64,000 nucleotides of DNA from Bimastos eiseni (lineage: Eukaryota; Annelida; Clitellata; Crassiclitellata; Lumbricidae): positions 2,903,661-2,967,660 of the forward strand of contig OY365814.1 of assembly GCA_959347315.1 (NCBI GenBank), written 5' to 3'. The notes beneath the pieces are model-generated. The model was not told the DNA's origin, did not search any database, and was given only the letters and a program-made list of their open reading frames with translations. Shown here in pieces: positions 31,244 through 42,881 of this stretch. Position numbers and translations under genes: made by a program. Each line of letters begins with the position of its first letter. Position 1 is the first letter of the stretch.

Positions 31244-32128
31244 CCTGTGCCATGTGTACCATCTGTGCTCTGGGGATACACGCGTGTGCAAAACGCTTTG
31301 GAATGGGGCATTAGTTCTATTGAAAAAGGTCAGACAGTGAAGTACTTAAGATTGGTTTAAACAGTAATGGCGGAGATTGACGTTCGGTGCAGACCCCGTT
31401 GGTCGATTTAGTTACGCCGTCAATTCTCCGGTTGTATATAAAAACGAAAGAAAGTTGACAGTGAAGAGGCCTCGTTTGGTTGTTACTTAGTTTATGCTGG
31501 CAAGAGTTTTGTTTATTTCGAAAAACCGAAGAGCTGACATTTACGCATCTCATCAGATTGCATTAAATTATAAAAAATCCTTTCAGCTGGCTGTTTGTAA
31601 TCAATTCAATTTCTAGTGATACAATAGCTTAACACTTTCATCGACCAAACTTTTATTTAAAGAAGAATTGTCTTCATCAATCCATTAATACTAAACTACG
31701 CTTTGCCAAAATTCGTTATAAGCACATAACAGATGAAGTTCGCAATAGAAATCATTACTAATATAATTATAATTCATAAAATGGCTACTAAATGCACAAC
31801 TTAGGCTATAGATATAAGACATTTTGACAGACGATAGTATTAACGAGCGATATTATTAACGCGCGCCATTTATGGATTGCGACATTTTTATTCGCGACAT
31901 TATTCTTGCCATTTTTTCATTGGATACCATTGATAATCTTATTATCCTGCAGCGTTAACCTTGTGGAGAAGGTACTCGCGCATAACAATAATATAACGCA
32001 TAATTATCTATTCATGCGAGTATGTATGAAAGCACGAGCATTTAGGCCATAGTACCAGAGCAAATCTATGAGGTTTTTGGTTGGTCCTACGTCCTTCACA
32101 TGTAATACGAACAACTAAACTAGTAAAT
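31244..32128. other. spacer with the GCGACA-type repeat
   Basis: 31865-31935 carries ATTGCGACATTTTTATTCGC, matching 9740-9790 in inverse orientation. A 20-bp direct repeat AAATCTATGAGGTTTTTGGT lies at 32063-32082 and 32125-32144, at the edge of the RT fragment. Otherwise nothing. Confidence 0.5.
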
Positions 32129-32878
32129 CTATGAGGTTTTTGGTACACTTAGTCTGTTTCTCAGTAGAGCCGGAGCGTCATGTGTATAAAGCAAGGACAA
32201 TCTTCCGATTGCCCTCTGTAGGTCATTAGCCTTTGAATTAACGACCATGTTCACAGCTGGACCTGGAATCAAAGGTGCACCCAACAAGGTCATGTCCTCG
32301 AGGGCTATGCTCGTGAACTCTTGAAACGCAGGGTCATTGTTCGGCATCTGGGTGTTGTGACACGCGATTTCGCATTTGCTGGGGTTCAAGAGCAATCCCA
32401 GATTCTTTGATTCCTGCTCGATTAATTGAACATCGTCGGCCACTGTTTCCTTGTTACCTCCCAATGTCAGGTCATCCAGATATCCGATACGCAGATCCGA
32501 TCGAAGCTTCATCAGAATCGGTTGCAGCACAAGACAGAATTCCAGAGGTCCCAAAGAATCGCCTTGCTGCGTTCTTTCTTCGGATCGAATTACGTTTGAA
32601 CCATAGCGCAACAGGGAACGGTTTGAATAGGCAGCGTGAGCAAAGTATTAGAGCTCTGGAATCTCTCTAGCAGCTGCCTCTAGAAGAGAATCTCTGCGCA
32701 GAGTGTGAAAGACATTGGCGAAGTCGATCTTCACTAGAACGCTGTCTACAGGCATTGTGGTTATCCAACGACGTGTCACATGGACAGCTGCCTCAGCGCC
32801 TCCTGAAATGCCTACCCGAAGCTGAATGGCGCAAGCAGTTGAGACAGCCTTGTTACTGCATGTTATTATTAAGTCCAA
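32129..32878 (-). pseudogene. Reverse transcriptase fragment (RVT_1, non-LTR-like), one in-frame stop
   Basis: Motif A (LVKIDFANVFHTLRRD) is followed by an in-frame TAA at 32648-32650, then in the same frame motif B (QQGDSLGPLEFCL), the catalytic YLDD box (GYLDDLTLGG) and a thumb-like region (LLLNPSKCEIA, LGAPLIPG). Upstream fingers and the 3' part are missing. The sequence differs from the CR1/L2-type tails elsewhere, so it is another clade, not identified. Confidence 0.75.
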
Positions 32879-32967
32879 CTAGGTTCTTTTTACACATCTG
32901 ACAAAGGATCTGAACCTCACTGTCCGCCATTTTGCTCATTCATAAGATTGGGTAATACTGGCAATAA

Positions 32968-33780
32968 TCACATCAATTTCGTTTGACAATCTTCCATGCA
33001 GTTCATATGCGGGCTGCCGTTGCATTTGAGGCATGTCAACTTGGCCTTTCCTCCACAAGTAGGCCTACCACACTTCAGCTGTGTTGGATGGCTGTGTGGA
33101 TAATGCTCCTTGCCATCACAGCGTCCATCGACAGCTATTCGGCCGTCAAGCGGAACCCTGTGTCTCATTGGACGTCCATTTGGTTATCGTTTAGTGTACC
33201 GCTGGATATAGACCGGAACATCCTGCTGCCAATACATGTGATGACGTGGAACAGTGATGTAACCAACTGATCATCAGGATTCCAAGCAATGATCGCATTC
33301 TGTTGCTGTCGACACGAGAAGTGTGGCCTCCCTTTGGCCAGGCATAGGCCTACCTATAGTAGAGCTGCCGCACACAGACTGAATAATGTCATCAAAGAAT
33401 AGCTGAAACAAACTGACAGCTGACATTCCTGTTCAAGTAACCTTGGGTTACTGGCTGACCATTCAAGGAAATGTGATTATACTTGTAGATTACGCCTGCA
33501 CCAACTTCGAAGCTGTTGGCGTTCTTGATGCTCCTGCTGTGCTTTGCATACGTTTGTTGGTTTCAGGAACTTCATCATTGTCTGAATCACTGTGTAGCTC
33601 ACGTTCGACGTTGCCTAGGCCTATGTCTTGCCTATCAGTTCCATCAGGTGTTGTGGCAACAGCTTCAGCTAGCTGTGTTGGATGGCTGTGTGGATAATAG
33701 AACTGGCTAATTTGACAAGTTGTTCATGGAGCCCTTCCTCATCACCACTGTCATCATCAGTTATGTCCCCAACATCCGGT
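32968..33780 (-). pseudogene. piggyBac transposase remnant (acidic N-terminus, domain start, Cys-rich C-terminus)
   Basis: An acidic N-terminus (PDVGDITDDDSGDEEGLHEQ) is followed, after stops and frame changes, by MSAVSLFQLFFDDIIQSV, which fits the start of DDE_Tnp_1_7 (LF..FF.D.I...). The C-terminal frame (33168-32968) has HYPHSHPTQLKCGRPTCGGK then LTCLKCNGSPHMNCMEDC, a Cys/His pattern like the piggyBac C-terminal zinc-binding domain. The catalytic middle is gone. Confidence 0.5.
33078..33697 (+). repeat. 28-bp direct repeat within the piggyBac remnant
   Basis: AGCTGTGTTGGATGGCTGTG plus TGGATAAT occurs at about 33078 and 33670. It is possibly the scar or substrate of the internal deletion. 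Confidence 0.7.
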
Positions 33781-34396
33781 AGAGCAACTATATTATATCC
33801 TATAGGGAATTGATCGGATAACTAGAGCTCACGTAAAACCCTACTTTATTAACCTGGTGTGTGCCTACATCAGAAAGTTTGTTAAAAAAACACCGTTTTC
33901 CAAGTATGAGATTATTCATTCACTTTGCAACTATATCGTGAACATAAAATGCATTTTTGAGCGCATAAAAAGCATGGTTTGCAGACTACTAAGTATTTGC
34001 AGGCTCTTGTGCCTACAATCCCAAATATGGGATGGGGCTACTTACACCCAGCTGACACTAATTACACCATTATCTGCATAAATGGTGTTTACCTTATTAT
34101 TAAAATACATTTCTCCAACTAATAAATAAGTTACATTTGTTTAACAAGAAATGAGATAATAATACTAAATTTTTCAAGCAGCCATATTGGCAGAAAATGA
34201 ATTTGAAATATGTATCAGGATGTGACGTCAATGAGGCATAAAATATAAAAACTCTGCTGGATGTAAATTTATTTTCTGCAAGAACAAATGTCAGTTAGTA
34301 AATCAACATTAAAATTAGTTGTTACTATGTGATGTTGCAGTCTTTTATAACAGTTTCTAGTGCCATCCCATATATGGGATTGTAGGCATTAATGGG

Positions 34397-34819
34397 TTAA
34401 AGCTACAATTTTATCATCTATCGACCGGTCACCATGCAATCTTCGGACTATCGAACCTTCGGACTATCGATACAGAACCCATATTTTCAAGGCCAGCGCA
34501 CTAACTGTCAGCATCAACACAGTAAAACGGAAGTAACAATTTCCAGTGGTGGTCACTGTACACAGTCCAGCTAGCGACGATTCTCGGTGCCGTCAAGCGA
34601 TTCAAACGACGTCGGTTCCTTGCTCGTCGTACATGTACGTACGTCTGCTGCGAGAAACCTTTGAGAATCAACCCAAGCATAGGCGCCAATTTCACAGGGG
34701 CAAAAGGGACATTTGCCCCAGTAGGCCTACTGGTCAAGTGTCTGGGTCGAGGGCATTCTTTCGCCACATTACTTTTTGGCTTATTTAAATTATTCACCAG
34801 TGTAAAATTTTAAAAAGAT
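34397..34819. other. spacer
   Basis: No gene recognised. CTTCGGACTATCGA occurs twice near 34440-34470. Confidence 0.4.
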
Positions 34820-34821
34820 GC

Positions 34822-35275
34822 CTAAAGAGTGGTTGAGGGCAAAATGGAGAAAAGGTAAGTTGAGGGCAAAATGGAGGTAAGAGAGATGATGGTAAAGTGG
34901 AGAAAAGGGAGTTTCATGTCAGATTGAAGGAAAGGAACGGTGAGGCGAAATGGAGGACAGAAAGGGAGAGGGCAAAATGGATGAACTTCTTGTTGAGAGC
35001 AAAATGGTGGAGAGGGATTTTAAGGTCAAAATGGAATAAAAGGATGGTGAGGGCAAAATGGAGGAAGGAGTGAGTGAGAGGGAAATAGAAGAAGAAGGTG
35101 GTTGAGGGCAAAATTTACGAAAGCGAGGCTGAGAGCATAATAGAGAAAGGGAGGCTGAGGCCAAAATGGAGAAAATAGACGCTAGGAGAATAATTTAAGA
35201 AAGGGAGGTTGAGGGCAATTAGGCCTAGAGGAAAAGAAGTTTGAGAACAAAATGGAGAAAAATTAGGTTGAGTTA
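34822..35275 (+). repeat. ~35-40-bp minisatellite, about 12 diverged copies
   Basis: Core GGTTGAGGGCAAAATGGAGA recurs across the interval with variable spacing. No coding frame makes sense here. Confidence 0.85.
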
Positions 35276-36469
35276 TACTGGAGCACGCGCGTTTTGATTT
35301 GTAAAAAAACTTGAAACTATAATAGTAGAAACTAGAAAAAGTGAAGGAATAATAGTTGCAATCTTATGCATTATCCTTAAGGTGAAAGGATCTGGCAGAA
35401 ACGTTGCAATTTTTTTATAATTATTACAATACATCGATGCAAATAAAACTTTATGCCTCTCCATTCTCCCACGATGAATCAAAATGCTCCTTCATGGAAT
35501 AAATAATATCCAATCCATACACTAATACAACCACTGAGAAGGCACGATTTTATTCTGTGGCTGTGCATGTAAATAGGACGAAGACTACAGGCCTCGCTCA
35601 GTAAAGCGGAGAGAGCGGCGACCCGGTGCACTATGAGTAGAGTAACAGAGGTCACGAAGATAGGCAGAGGTGAGTAGCGGCGCTGTATGGGCACAAAATA
35701 CGCAATTGCGTCCCAAAAATAGAAAAAAATGAACAAAAAATATTTCAACACACATTATAACGAAGCAAAAGAAATTAAAATATATAACCAAATAATTTGT
35801 AAATAATCTGGATGTGCTCATGCAGATTGAAATTTTCTACTTCGTCAGAACATTACTTAGTAGGCTTACTTACGGTGAATTGATATTTTCCAGACTCGGA
35901 ATAGCTAATATTAACGGCTTTCCATAGCGGGCGATAATCTAACATTTCCTGTTTAAACACGTTCTGTTTTCATTTTGGTTTCAAATTACAGTTTAAAATG
36001 GTAAATTTGTTTTCAGATTATATATTGAATTTTGTGAACCCGTTAGGTATAGTTGTGCTGATATTTTACGTTCGCGTTGCTGAAGTTTAGTAGGGCCTAC
36101 TGGAGTTTACAAGTATTAAAGTTAGACGTAGGTCTAGACAATGTCCGACGAAAACTCTCCGCAATCTCCGCCTTCAGCATTACAGAAACGACGGAGAGTT
36201 CAAATGACAATGTAGATAGTGGCGGCGCTGAATGAAGCAAAGTACGCAACTGCGTACAAAATAAGATAAAAAATCACCAATAATATTTGAACAACAATTT
36301 TTAACGAAAAAAAATACATTAAAATATTTAACCAAATAATATGTAAATAGAATGAAATTTTCAACTTCATCAGAACATACTTACTGAGTTGGCCTACTTA
36401 TGATGTTTTGATGTTTTAAAGACTCAGAATAACTATTGTAACGGTTTAGGGGTACGCTTACCTAGTGTC

Positions 36470-36745
36470 TGCCTGCTGTAGTGTCTGCCTGTTGTGTACA
36501 CCTGTCTACTGTGTTCTTTCTACTGTGGTATCTACCTGTTGTATATGCTTATCTACTATCTACTGTAGTCTATCTACTATCTACTGTAGATATCTACTAT
36601 CTACTGTATTCTATCTACTGTAGTCTATCTACTATCTAATGTAGATATCTACTATCTACTGTATCCTATCTACTGTGTATTATCTACTGTGTAGTCTCTA
36701 CTGTCTACTGTCTCCTATCTACTGTGTATCATCTACTATCTACAG
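36470..36745 (+). repeat. TATCTACTG-type satellite inside the transposon
   Basis: Units CTATCTACTGTAGT, CTATCTACTGTAGATAT and variants with period 10-20 bp. Confidence 0.9.
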
Positions 36746-36779
36746 CAAATTAGTATAAAAGGAGTTCACCTGGAAGATA

Positions 36780-37060
36780 GTCGTCGTATAATCGTAGTCG
36801 TCGTATGATCGTGGTCGTCGCCTGGGAATCGTCGTCGTCGTTTGGAGATTGTCATCAGGGAGCCTTGTAGATTCGGCTTCGGCCTTACAGTCTCGGCACC
36901 TAGGAAGCACGAATAGTCGTCGTGGCTTGCGATAGTCGTCGTGGATATAGTCGTCGTAGATTTGCGATAGTCGTCGGGGATATAGTCGTCGTCGATTTGC
37001 GATAGTCGCCGTCAGCCATTGACGTAGCATAGTAGTCGCCGTCAGCCATTGACATAGCGT
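36780..37060 (+). repeat. GTCGTC-rich tract
   Basis: Interspersed TCGTCGT/GATAGTCGTCG units. Asp/Arg-rich frames here are artefacts. Confidence 0.85.
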
Positions 37061-37560
37061 TGCAATTACTCGTTAGTTATCGACGTAGGGCGTATTGAGG
37101 GGGTGAGATACGGACTGTTTCCGAATGGGCGCTACAGAAGTATTGTTTTCCGTTGTACATTAAAAGAGGATTATCGAACAAGCGTGTCTTATTCCAAGCG
37201 CCATCCAGAAAGGAGCTATTTAAACCTTAAATGGTTAGTCTTCAGCAAACCACTAAAGCCTTACTCAGCGGACTGCAACTCGAACTACCCCCATATCGGA
37301 CGGGGCTGCAAGTCGTCATCCTGTTCACTGTCGAATAGGCCCCGTTCCGTTATACTATATATAATAACGGCTGTCCATAACGGATAATAATTGTAGATTA
37401 ACTGTTTAAAAACGCACTGTTTTCATTTTCTTTTAAATTACAGCTTAAAATTGCGTCCCAAATTTTCAAGGCCAGCGCCGCCGCTAGGTGAGATCGGGCA
37501 AAAACTGCCAGACCAAAGCGATGATACGGTAGGAGCCTGCGAGATTCGCTGCTGGAGCGC

Positions 37561-39505
37561 CTCTCACTGGTACAGTATAACCCTGTGCGAAGTCTCCGGA
37601 GAAAAATCTCAAGAACACAGACAGAAGCAGAAGCACCCCAGTTATAGTCTAAGAGCGAGTCAGAAACGGAATATCGTTCGTACGCGCGGTTTTGAGCAGA
37701 ATCCGTCTGAGTGCGATGTACCTAGAAGTCTGGTCGGTCTAAAGAACGAATAGTACGACAAGAAGTTTTCGAAAGAGGACAACTGGTTTGTGATAACTCG
37801 CAACTGTTGCCTGTAGCTTTGCAATATCTAACTGATCGATGGAGCTACCAAAGTGTATCCCATTTCGTCCTCTAGTTTCTATGGTCTGTCGTTATGGTTC
37901 TTTTGATGAGTCTCGATCAATCAATGTAATTGAATCTAATAAATTCCTACGTTGCAACTCCTAAGCTACTTACATGTATGTTACGCCGATACTCACGAGA
38001 CAGATACAGGAGAAGATGCATCAAGACCAGCCTGATGACGAGTGTCAAAGATATTAGGGATCGACAGTGCCATAAATTTGACCGGGGTCATTGTACTGGC
38101 CCAGTGAACGCACGTCACTATACATGACAGTTATTGATGGTGAGGGCCATTCATGTAACCAATGCATGTCATGACAAGACCATATTTTATAGGGTCTCCA
38201 ACATCTGTGATAAAACATACTGATTTATCCCTTTCATCATTTTCCTGCTGTGTAGAAGGAAACTGAACGTATCTTAAATTGAAAGTAGCCGTCATTAATT
38301 TCTCCCATTGCGCCGGTCTTTTATGCACAATGCATCAACCGAACGCACATGAGACTCTGTCTATGGTAACCAAATGGACACTTACTATGCGGACTACCTG
38401 GCAAAGAGGAAGTCGTTGGAAAGAGGAAACATAATCGATGTCATATCCAAGCAATGGACGTCATACATATTTATTCAGCTACCCACTATAGTCTTCACTA
38501 GAAGAGAGAACTGTTACGGTTCGTCTGTGTATTGCACGATAGGACCTGAGTAGGAAATAATCTTCTTTCGGTAGTTTGGTGGTGAGTGATGCTACAGTCC
38601 ATCAATAGTTCAGCACAGCTGAGGACTTAAACCTACTCTTGTATTGAAGGTAGGAAGATGTAGGCCTACTTTTGCTATTTCTCACGTAAACGTTATTCAT
38701 AGGCTATCCTATGCACAACAGAAATTCCTGCAAAACAGCATAAAAGTGTCGATGAGTAAAATGTGGTCATTCCGTTTTAAGATGATGTTATTTTATTGAG
38801 TGTACTTTCTTCACTTTTCTTCCTCATCCATCGCCAACGTTCGTCCTTTATGCTTCCATTATGTACACTGTTCATCTACACGTTAAAATGCCTGATTATA
38901 TTGGCTATATTATTATTATTTTATGATGGGAACTAGTGAAATTGGCACGCACATATTAGGACATCAAGTACTCTTTGTCTGTGTGGTTCCAAAGCAACAC
39001 TTAAGTAGTGCATTTCGTGAAAAAAACACACTAAGCCAGCTCTTCAATTGTGCTGTCAGGTGGTAGGTCTCTTTGTGACATAAAATGCATTATAACGGAA
39101 TGGTATGATGCTGTGCTTTACATAAACGCAGCGACAATTCTTTGATGCATTTATCAGAAATCGTTATCTTTTGTCCTTAGATGTTGTTATATCATAAAAT
39201 TCGTTTTCCTAAAAATGTCAATTATTATCCAGTTAATTAAATTTAGTCGGACAGAATTCACGCGTATCATCTCTATTAGTGAATACTTTACGTCGTCAAT
39301 AATGAACTATATAATGTCTATTCAAAAAATTCGCATCGATCCAATGAAATATTCATAAAATTGGATGTACAAAAAGTTTTGAGCCACATGTAACATGTGT
39401 AACTATTATCAAACGAAATAAGAGATCCTATAATTTGAAGATCATTCTGAAACCAATTGAAGCAATAACCAGACATTTCGGCAGAGGAGTAGTCTATGAA
39501 TCCAA
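37561..39505. other. spacer, no gene recognised
   Basis: Small frames at 37451-37753 and 37930-38127 show no family. A frame at 39318-39533 (-) with IGSLISFDNSYTCYMWLKTF may be an eroded LINE tail related to 13992-14216. Confidence 0.4.
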
Positions 39506-40680
39506 TTTTAATGACCCGTCCCAACCCGTACAAACTGGACCCGAGCCGACCCGATTTCTGAAGCCAAATATCTGACCAAACCCGACCCTGTCCATGAAGT
39601 GCATGACCCGACCCAATCCGACCAGACTTGACGATTTGCCAACTTATACTGAAAACATTTCGACAAATTCTAATATCTTAAAACCGCCAAAAAATTCAGA
39701 CCGCTATGCAGAATGATAATATTGATATCTTAAGCTCATAATTATTAAACGTATCAGAGAAGATACCCTTCGCTTGTTCAATTTATTTGAATCTAGACCT
39801 ACTTTCTCCATATAGGGACTATATTTAAATCAATTCCGGATATTATTAGGTACGTAAGAGTCCGGGCCGGATGCCTCATCGTTCCATCCCTAGGTCACTC
39901 ACACGCCTGTGACCTATTCGTTGACCTTTCGGGTCATTTTCATAAATTAATGAGAAATTATCCAACACGACATTCTGAAGGAACAATTCCGTTGTTGCCC
40001 AAAGTCGTTGCTCGTATTCCTTTGTCATTGTAAAGTAGCTGATGGTAATTGATTGACTGCCCTTCTGCAGCTTTCAGAACCGCCTGCATCATGTTAACCT
40101 GCATGGCTAACTGGAATGAACCTCTTACAACGTAATACTGAAAGAGTTTTACAATTTCAGTGACCGATTTTTTGTCTTAGCAGTCCATTGCCTTTGTCTG
40201 TTGTTCTATCGGCTTTGCGATAGCCTTGCTGCCTCTAGATCGTTTTTCCATGAATCACGTGTGCATAGCGTCTCTTGTCAATGAACGCACGCATCCACAC
40301 ATTCTAAGACGTATAACGTTGCGAATCATTGTGAAAAGCACAGAGTTGAAAATTAAGCTTTTTAAAAAAATGGTGGGTCGAAGTGGGTCCGAGCATGGGA
40401 CCCGACGCAATCCGGCCAATTATGATCTGGACACGATCCGACCCGCCCTGCCAAATATACAGATATTCATTACCCGACCCGGCCCGACCCAACTAGATCT
40501 ACGGGTCAACCCGACATGTGGACAACTCTGATCGACATTAAATCTTTTTGCCAAATATACAGATATTCGTTACCCGATCCGGTCCGGCCCGACCCAACCA
40601 GATCTACGGGACAACCCGACCTGTGGACAACTCTGGTCGACATAAAATCTTGTTGCCAAAATGACAGATATTCATTACCC
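39506..40680. repeat. GACCCGACC-rich, hAT-like non-autonomous DNA with ~100-bp tandem units
   Basis: 39506-39640 and 40380-40640 are rich in CCCGACCCGA. Units GCCAAATATACAGATATTC...TCGACAT start at 40450, 40550 and (partial) 40655. On the - strand each unit starts CAGAGTTGTCCACA, which fits the CAG-x-G start of hAT ends, and CATCCCTAG near 39885 resembles another such end. Exact borders are unknown. Confidence 0.5.
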
Positions 40681-42328
40681 AGCATATAGGGTATTTTTGC
40701 AGCCTGCAGTATTCTACCATTATTCTAATACAATATCGCGACATGATAACACACATTGTCGTTTTTCTTGTGACAAATCTTTGTGATATAACAGGCGCAA
40801 CAATCAGATTATTTTCCATACCCGTTTATTGTCGCTTACTTGCTCCAAAACTGGGCTAAACGGTTGTGTTATTGCAGCTACTAGAAAGCAACCTCCAGGG
40901 CCAGAGCGATCGAGGTGGTGCCAGCGGGGCCTAAGCCCCGTGCTCAAATGTGGAAAGGGCGCAAATTTGAGGATGGAATAACTTATTATTACATAAATGC
41001 ACTATTTTCAAAATTATAGCTCGGTACGGCCCTGGCAAACTCTGTCGACATAACCTGTTACTGCACCCATGACGATACTGATATTTATAAAGTGCTGAAA
41101 ATTGCAATAATCCGGTATGAAACAAAATGTCGTATAAAAATTACAATGTTAGGGCCTATCCTTCACATTGCATCCTATCGCAATTTCGTGAAAGACGATC
41201 TTAAGTTGTATTGTGCATCGAACCGCTATTTCATCAACTAGCTTAGATACAAATGGTTTGCGTTTGGAATCTTTGAAAAATTTTCCAAAAAATCATGATA
41301 TCCGACATAACTCGTTATTGCTCTGAACGCCCATTGTTCATGCCTTCCTCTGCTCTCAAATAGACAATTTTAATTGTCTCCTTATCGATTTTCCTAAGGC
41401 TTGTTTATTTCCTTTTCATTCTGTAAGCCTAATTTACGCCTTTGCAAGACGTTCTCTGTTCTCACAGAATCTGATATCTATTTGTGTGGCTAAACATCAC
41501 AACTAGCTGTCTTTATCTGTCCACATGCAATTCAAAGTTCTCATTCATGTATACGCCTACTTGCGTCTCAGCTATCTCTCTGATTGATTTCTTCCGCGCT
41601 TGAGCTCTGCCACTTCTAATACAATGCTTGTCAGCTAGTTACAAATACAGAAACGTTGCTTTGAGAAATAAAGTGCAGAAATTGGAATAAGCTTTCATTG
41701 GTATGATACCGCACGACAGCTCTATTGGCGTCGTTTAATACGATGCATGTAATTCATACATGCACGGGCAAGGCTTTGATGCATCGGTCGTGTGGGATCA
41801 ATTGGCCTAGGCCTATACGAAAATGATTTGAAGCTCGGACTTCGTTGGAATCAGTAAAATCGTGAAAGCCGTCAATTGCAGCTTAAGAAAACTGTATACT
41901 GTACATTTTGAATAGTAAATGGCATTCCTTTTAAGGAGGAATTCATACTGAAAAAAGTGATTGGCCTACGTGCATGAATTGATCTTTAGGCCTAATATAT
42001 TTATGATACAGCGTAATTCGATCAAAATATCATGTGTAGGCTAATACTGAAGACACGATTATTCATTGTCATTCAAACTCACTTCGATCAGTCGCTCCAT
42101 TTCAATTAATAGGCCATAACTACAGACTTCAGTTTATTTGAAGTCTACCGCACCACGGTTATAAGACAAAGTGGGAACCCATAGATGCGCAGCGTCTGTA
42201 TGGTAACGTGCGCGAAATATTAGATTATCTTCGCACAGTGTATTCTTAAATTAGTCTAGGTTGAGTTTTTGCGTTCTTAGTACATTACAGAAAGCAAACA
42301 CTTATTGGATCTGTAGAAATACTCAACG
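40681..42328. other. 5' flank of the DEG/ENaC gene
   Basis: AT-rich, no coding signal. 42120-42328 includes GCGCAGCG- and GTGCGCGAAAT-type CG-containing sequence that could be promoter-proximal. No TATA box was convincingly placed. Confidence 0.4.
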
Positions 42329-42881
42329 ATGAACCATCCGATCAAGCTCGAGAATATGCAGGAAGTAAAAACGTCGTTAAATCAGACCAGGAAAGAAAAC
42401 CAGAAAGGGTCGGCAGAGCACATCAAATCGAGACCGAATCAGAGAATGTGCGAGAATAAGGCGGCCACCGATGAAAACAAAACCGACCTAGAAGAACCAC
42501 ATGTCATTTTGGAAGAGATGAGAGATGATACGAATATTGCTGTTCATGACAATGAAGTGATGCCTCTCTTCAGAATTTTGCAAATGGCCATGAGACGTGG
42601 GATAGAAACGTTTACACGAGATATATCCATCGTTGGTTTGTCTTACTTGATCAAGCCATCATCAAATAAAGTCGGCTCTGTTATCCGGAAGATTATCTGG
42701 ACATTGCTTCTTCTTTTTGGAGCAGGTTTTATGGTTTTCCAGATTCAGGATAGAATATCTTACTATCTGACCTATCCAACCACTGTCAGTTATCAAGTGG
42801 CTTACAACCGATCTCTACGCTTTCCTACAGTAACCATCTGTTCAGAATGTCTTGCCAGCAAGAAAACACTCACTTCTTTGG
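42329..42881 (+). CDS. DEG/ENaC exon 1: N-terminus and TM1
   Basis: The first in-frame ATG after upstream AT-rich DNA starts a long polar N-terminus. ETFTRDISIVGLSYLIKP is the region that normally holds the HG motif. TM1 is near residues 120-138. Donor GG|GTAAAT, phase 1; read-through stops within 3 codons. Confidence 0.85.

Larger units (their letters stand above)
32968..34396 (-). mobile_element. Second piggyBac-like element, internally deleted
   Basis: The 5' end, read on the - strand, is TTAACCCATTAATGCCTAC at 34396 downwards. TGCCTACAATCCC-ATATGGGATGG in this end has an inverted near-copy at about 34009-34035, the same layout as the element at 1-2012. The coding remnants (next entry) lie downstream. 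No 3' end recognised. Boundaries are inferred. Confidence 0.5.
35675..37486 (+). mobile_element. 1.8-kb DNA transposon with 6-bp target duplication (GGTGAG)
   Basis: The ends TAGCGGCGCTG (35675) and CAGCGCCGCCGCTA (to 37486) are inverted, and GGTGAG flanks both sides (35669-35674, 37487-37492) inside a LINE. A second left-end-like copy starts near 36222 (GTGGCGGCGCTG), so the element is compound. It holds a short frame from 36141 (MSDENSPQSPPSA). The 36470-36745 stretch is TATCTACTG repeats and 36780-37060 is GTCGTC-rich. The family is not identified; 6-bp duplications with a TAG start are compatible with IS3EU- or hAT-like groups. Confidence 0.75.
35520..37560 (-). mobile_element. LINE 3' fragment split by a later DNA transposon (35675-37486)
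   Basis: The - strand gives YLRDLCYSTHSAPGRRSLRF, the same tail as the LINE at 24770-25850. The homology stops at 35674 and resumes at 37493 (GCCAGACCAAAGCGATGATA matches 25284-25305). This shows the insertion order directly: LINE first, transposon second. Confidence 0.8.

Noticed and set aside
32968..33168. Host zinc-finger gene
   Set aside because: The Cys/His spacing and acidic upstream sequence fit a decayed piggyBac better, and a piggyBac-like TTAA end lies upstream.
36740..37030. Asp/Arg/Thr-rich frame on the - strand
   Set aside because: Arises from GTCGTC repeats within a transposon; no domain.
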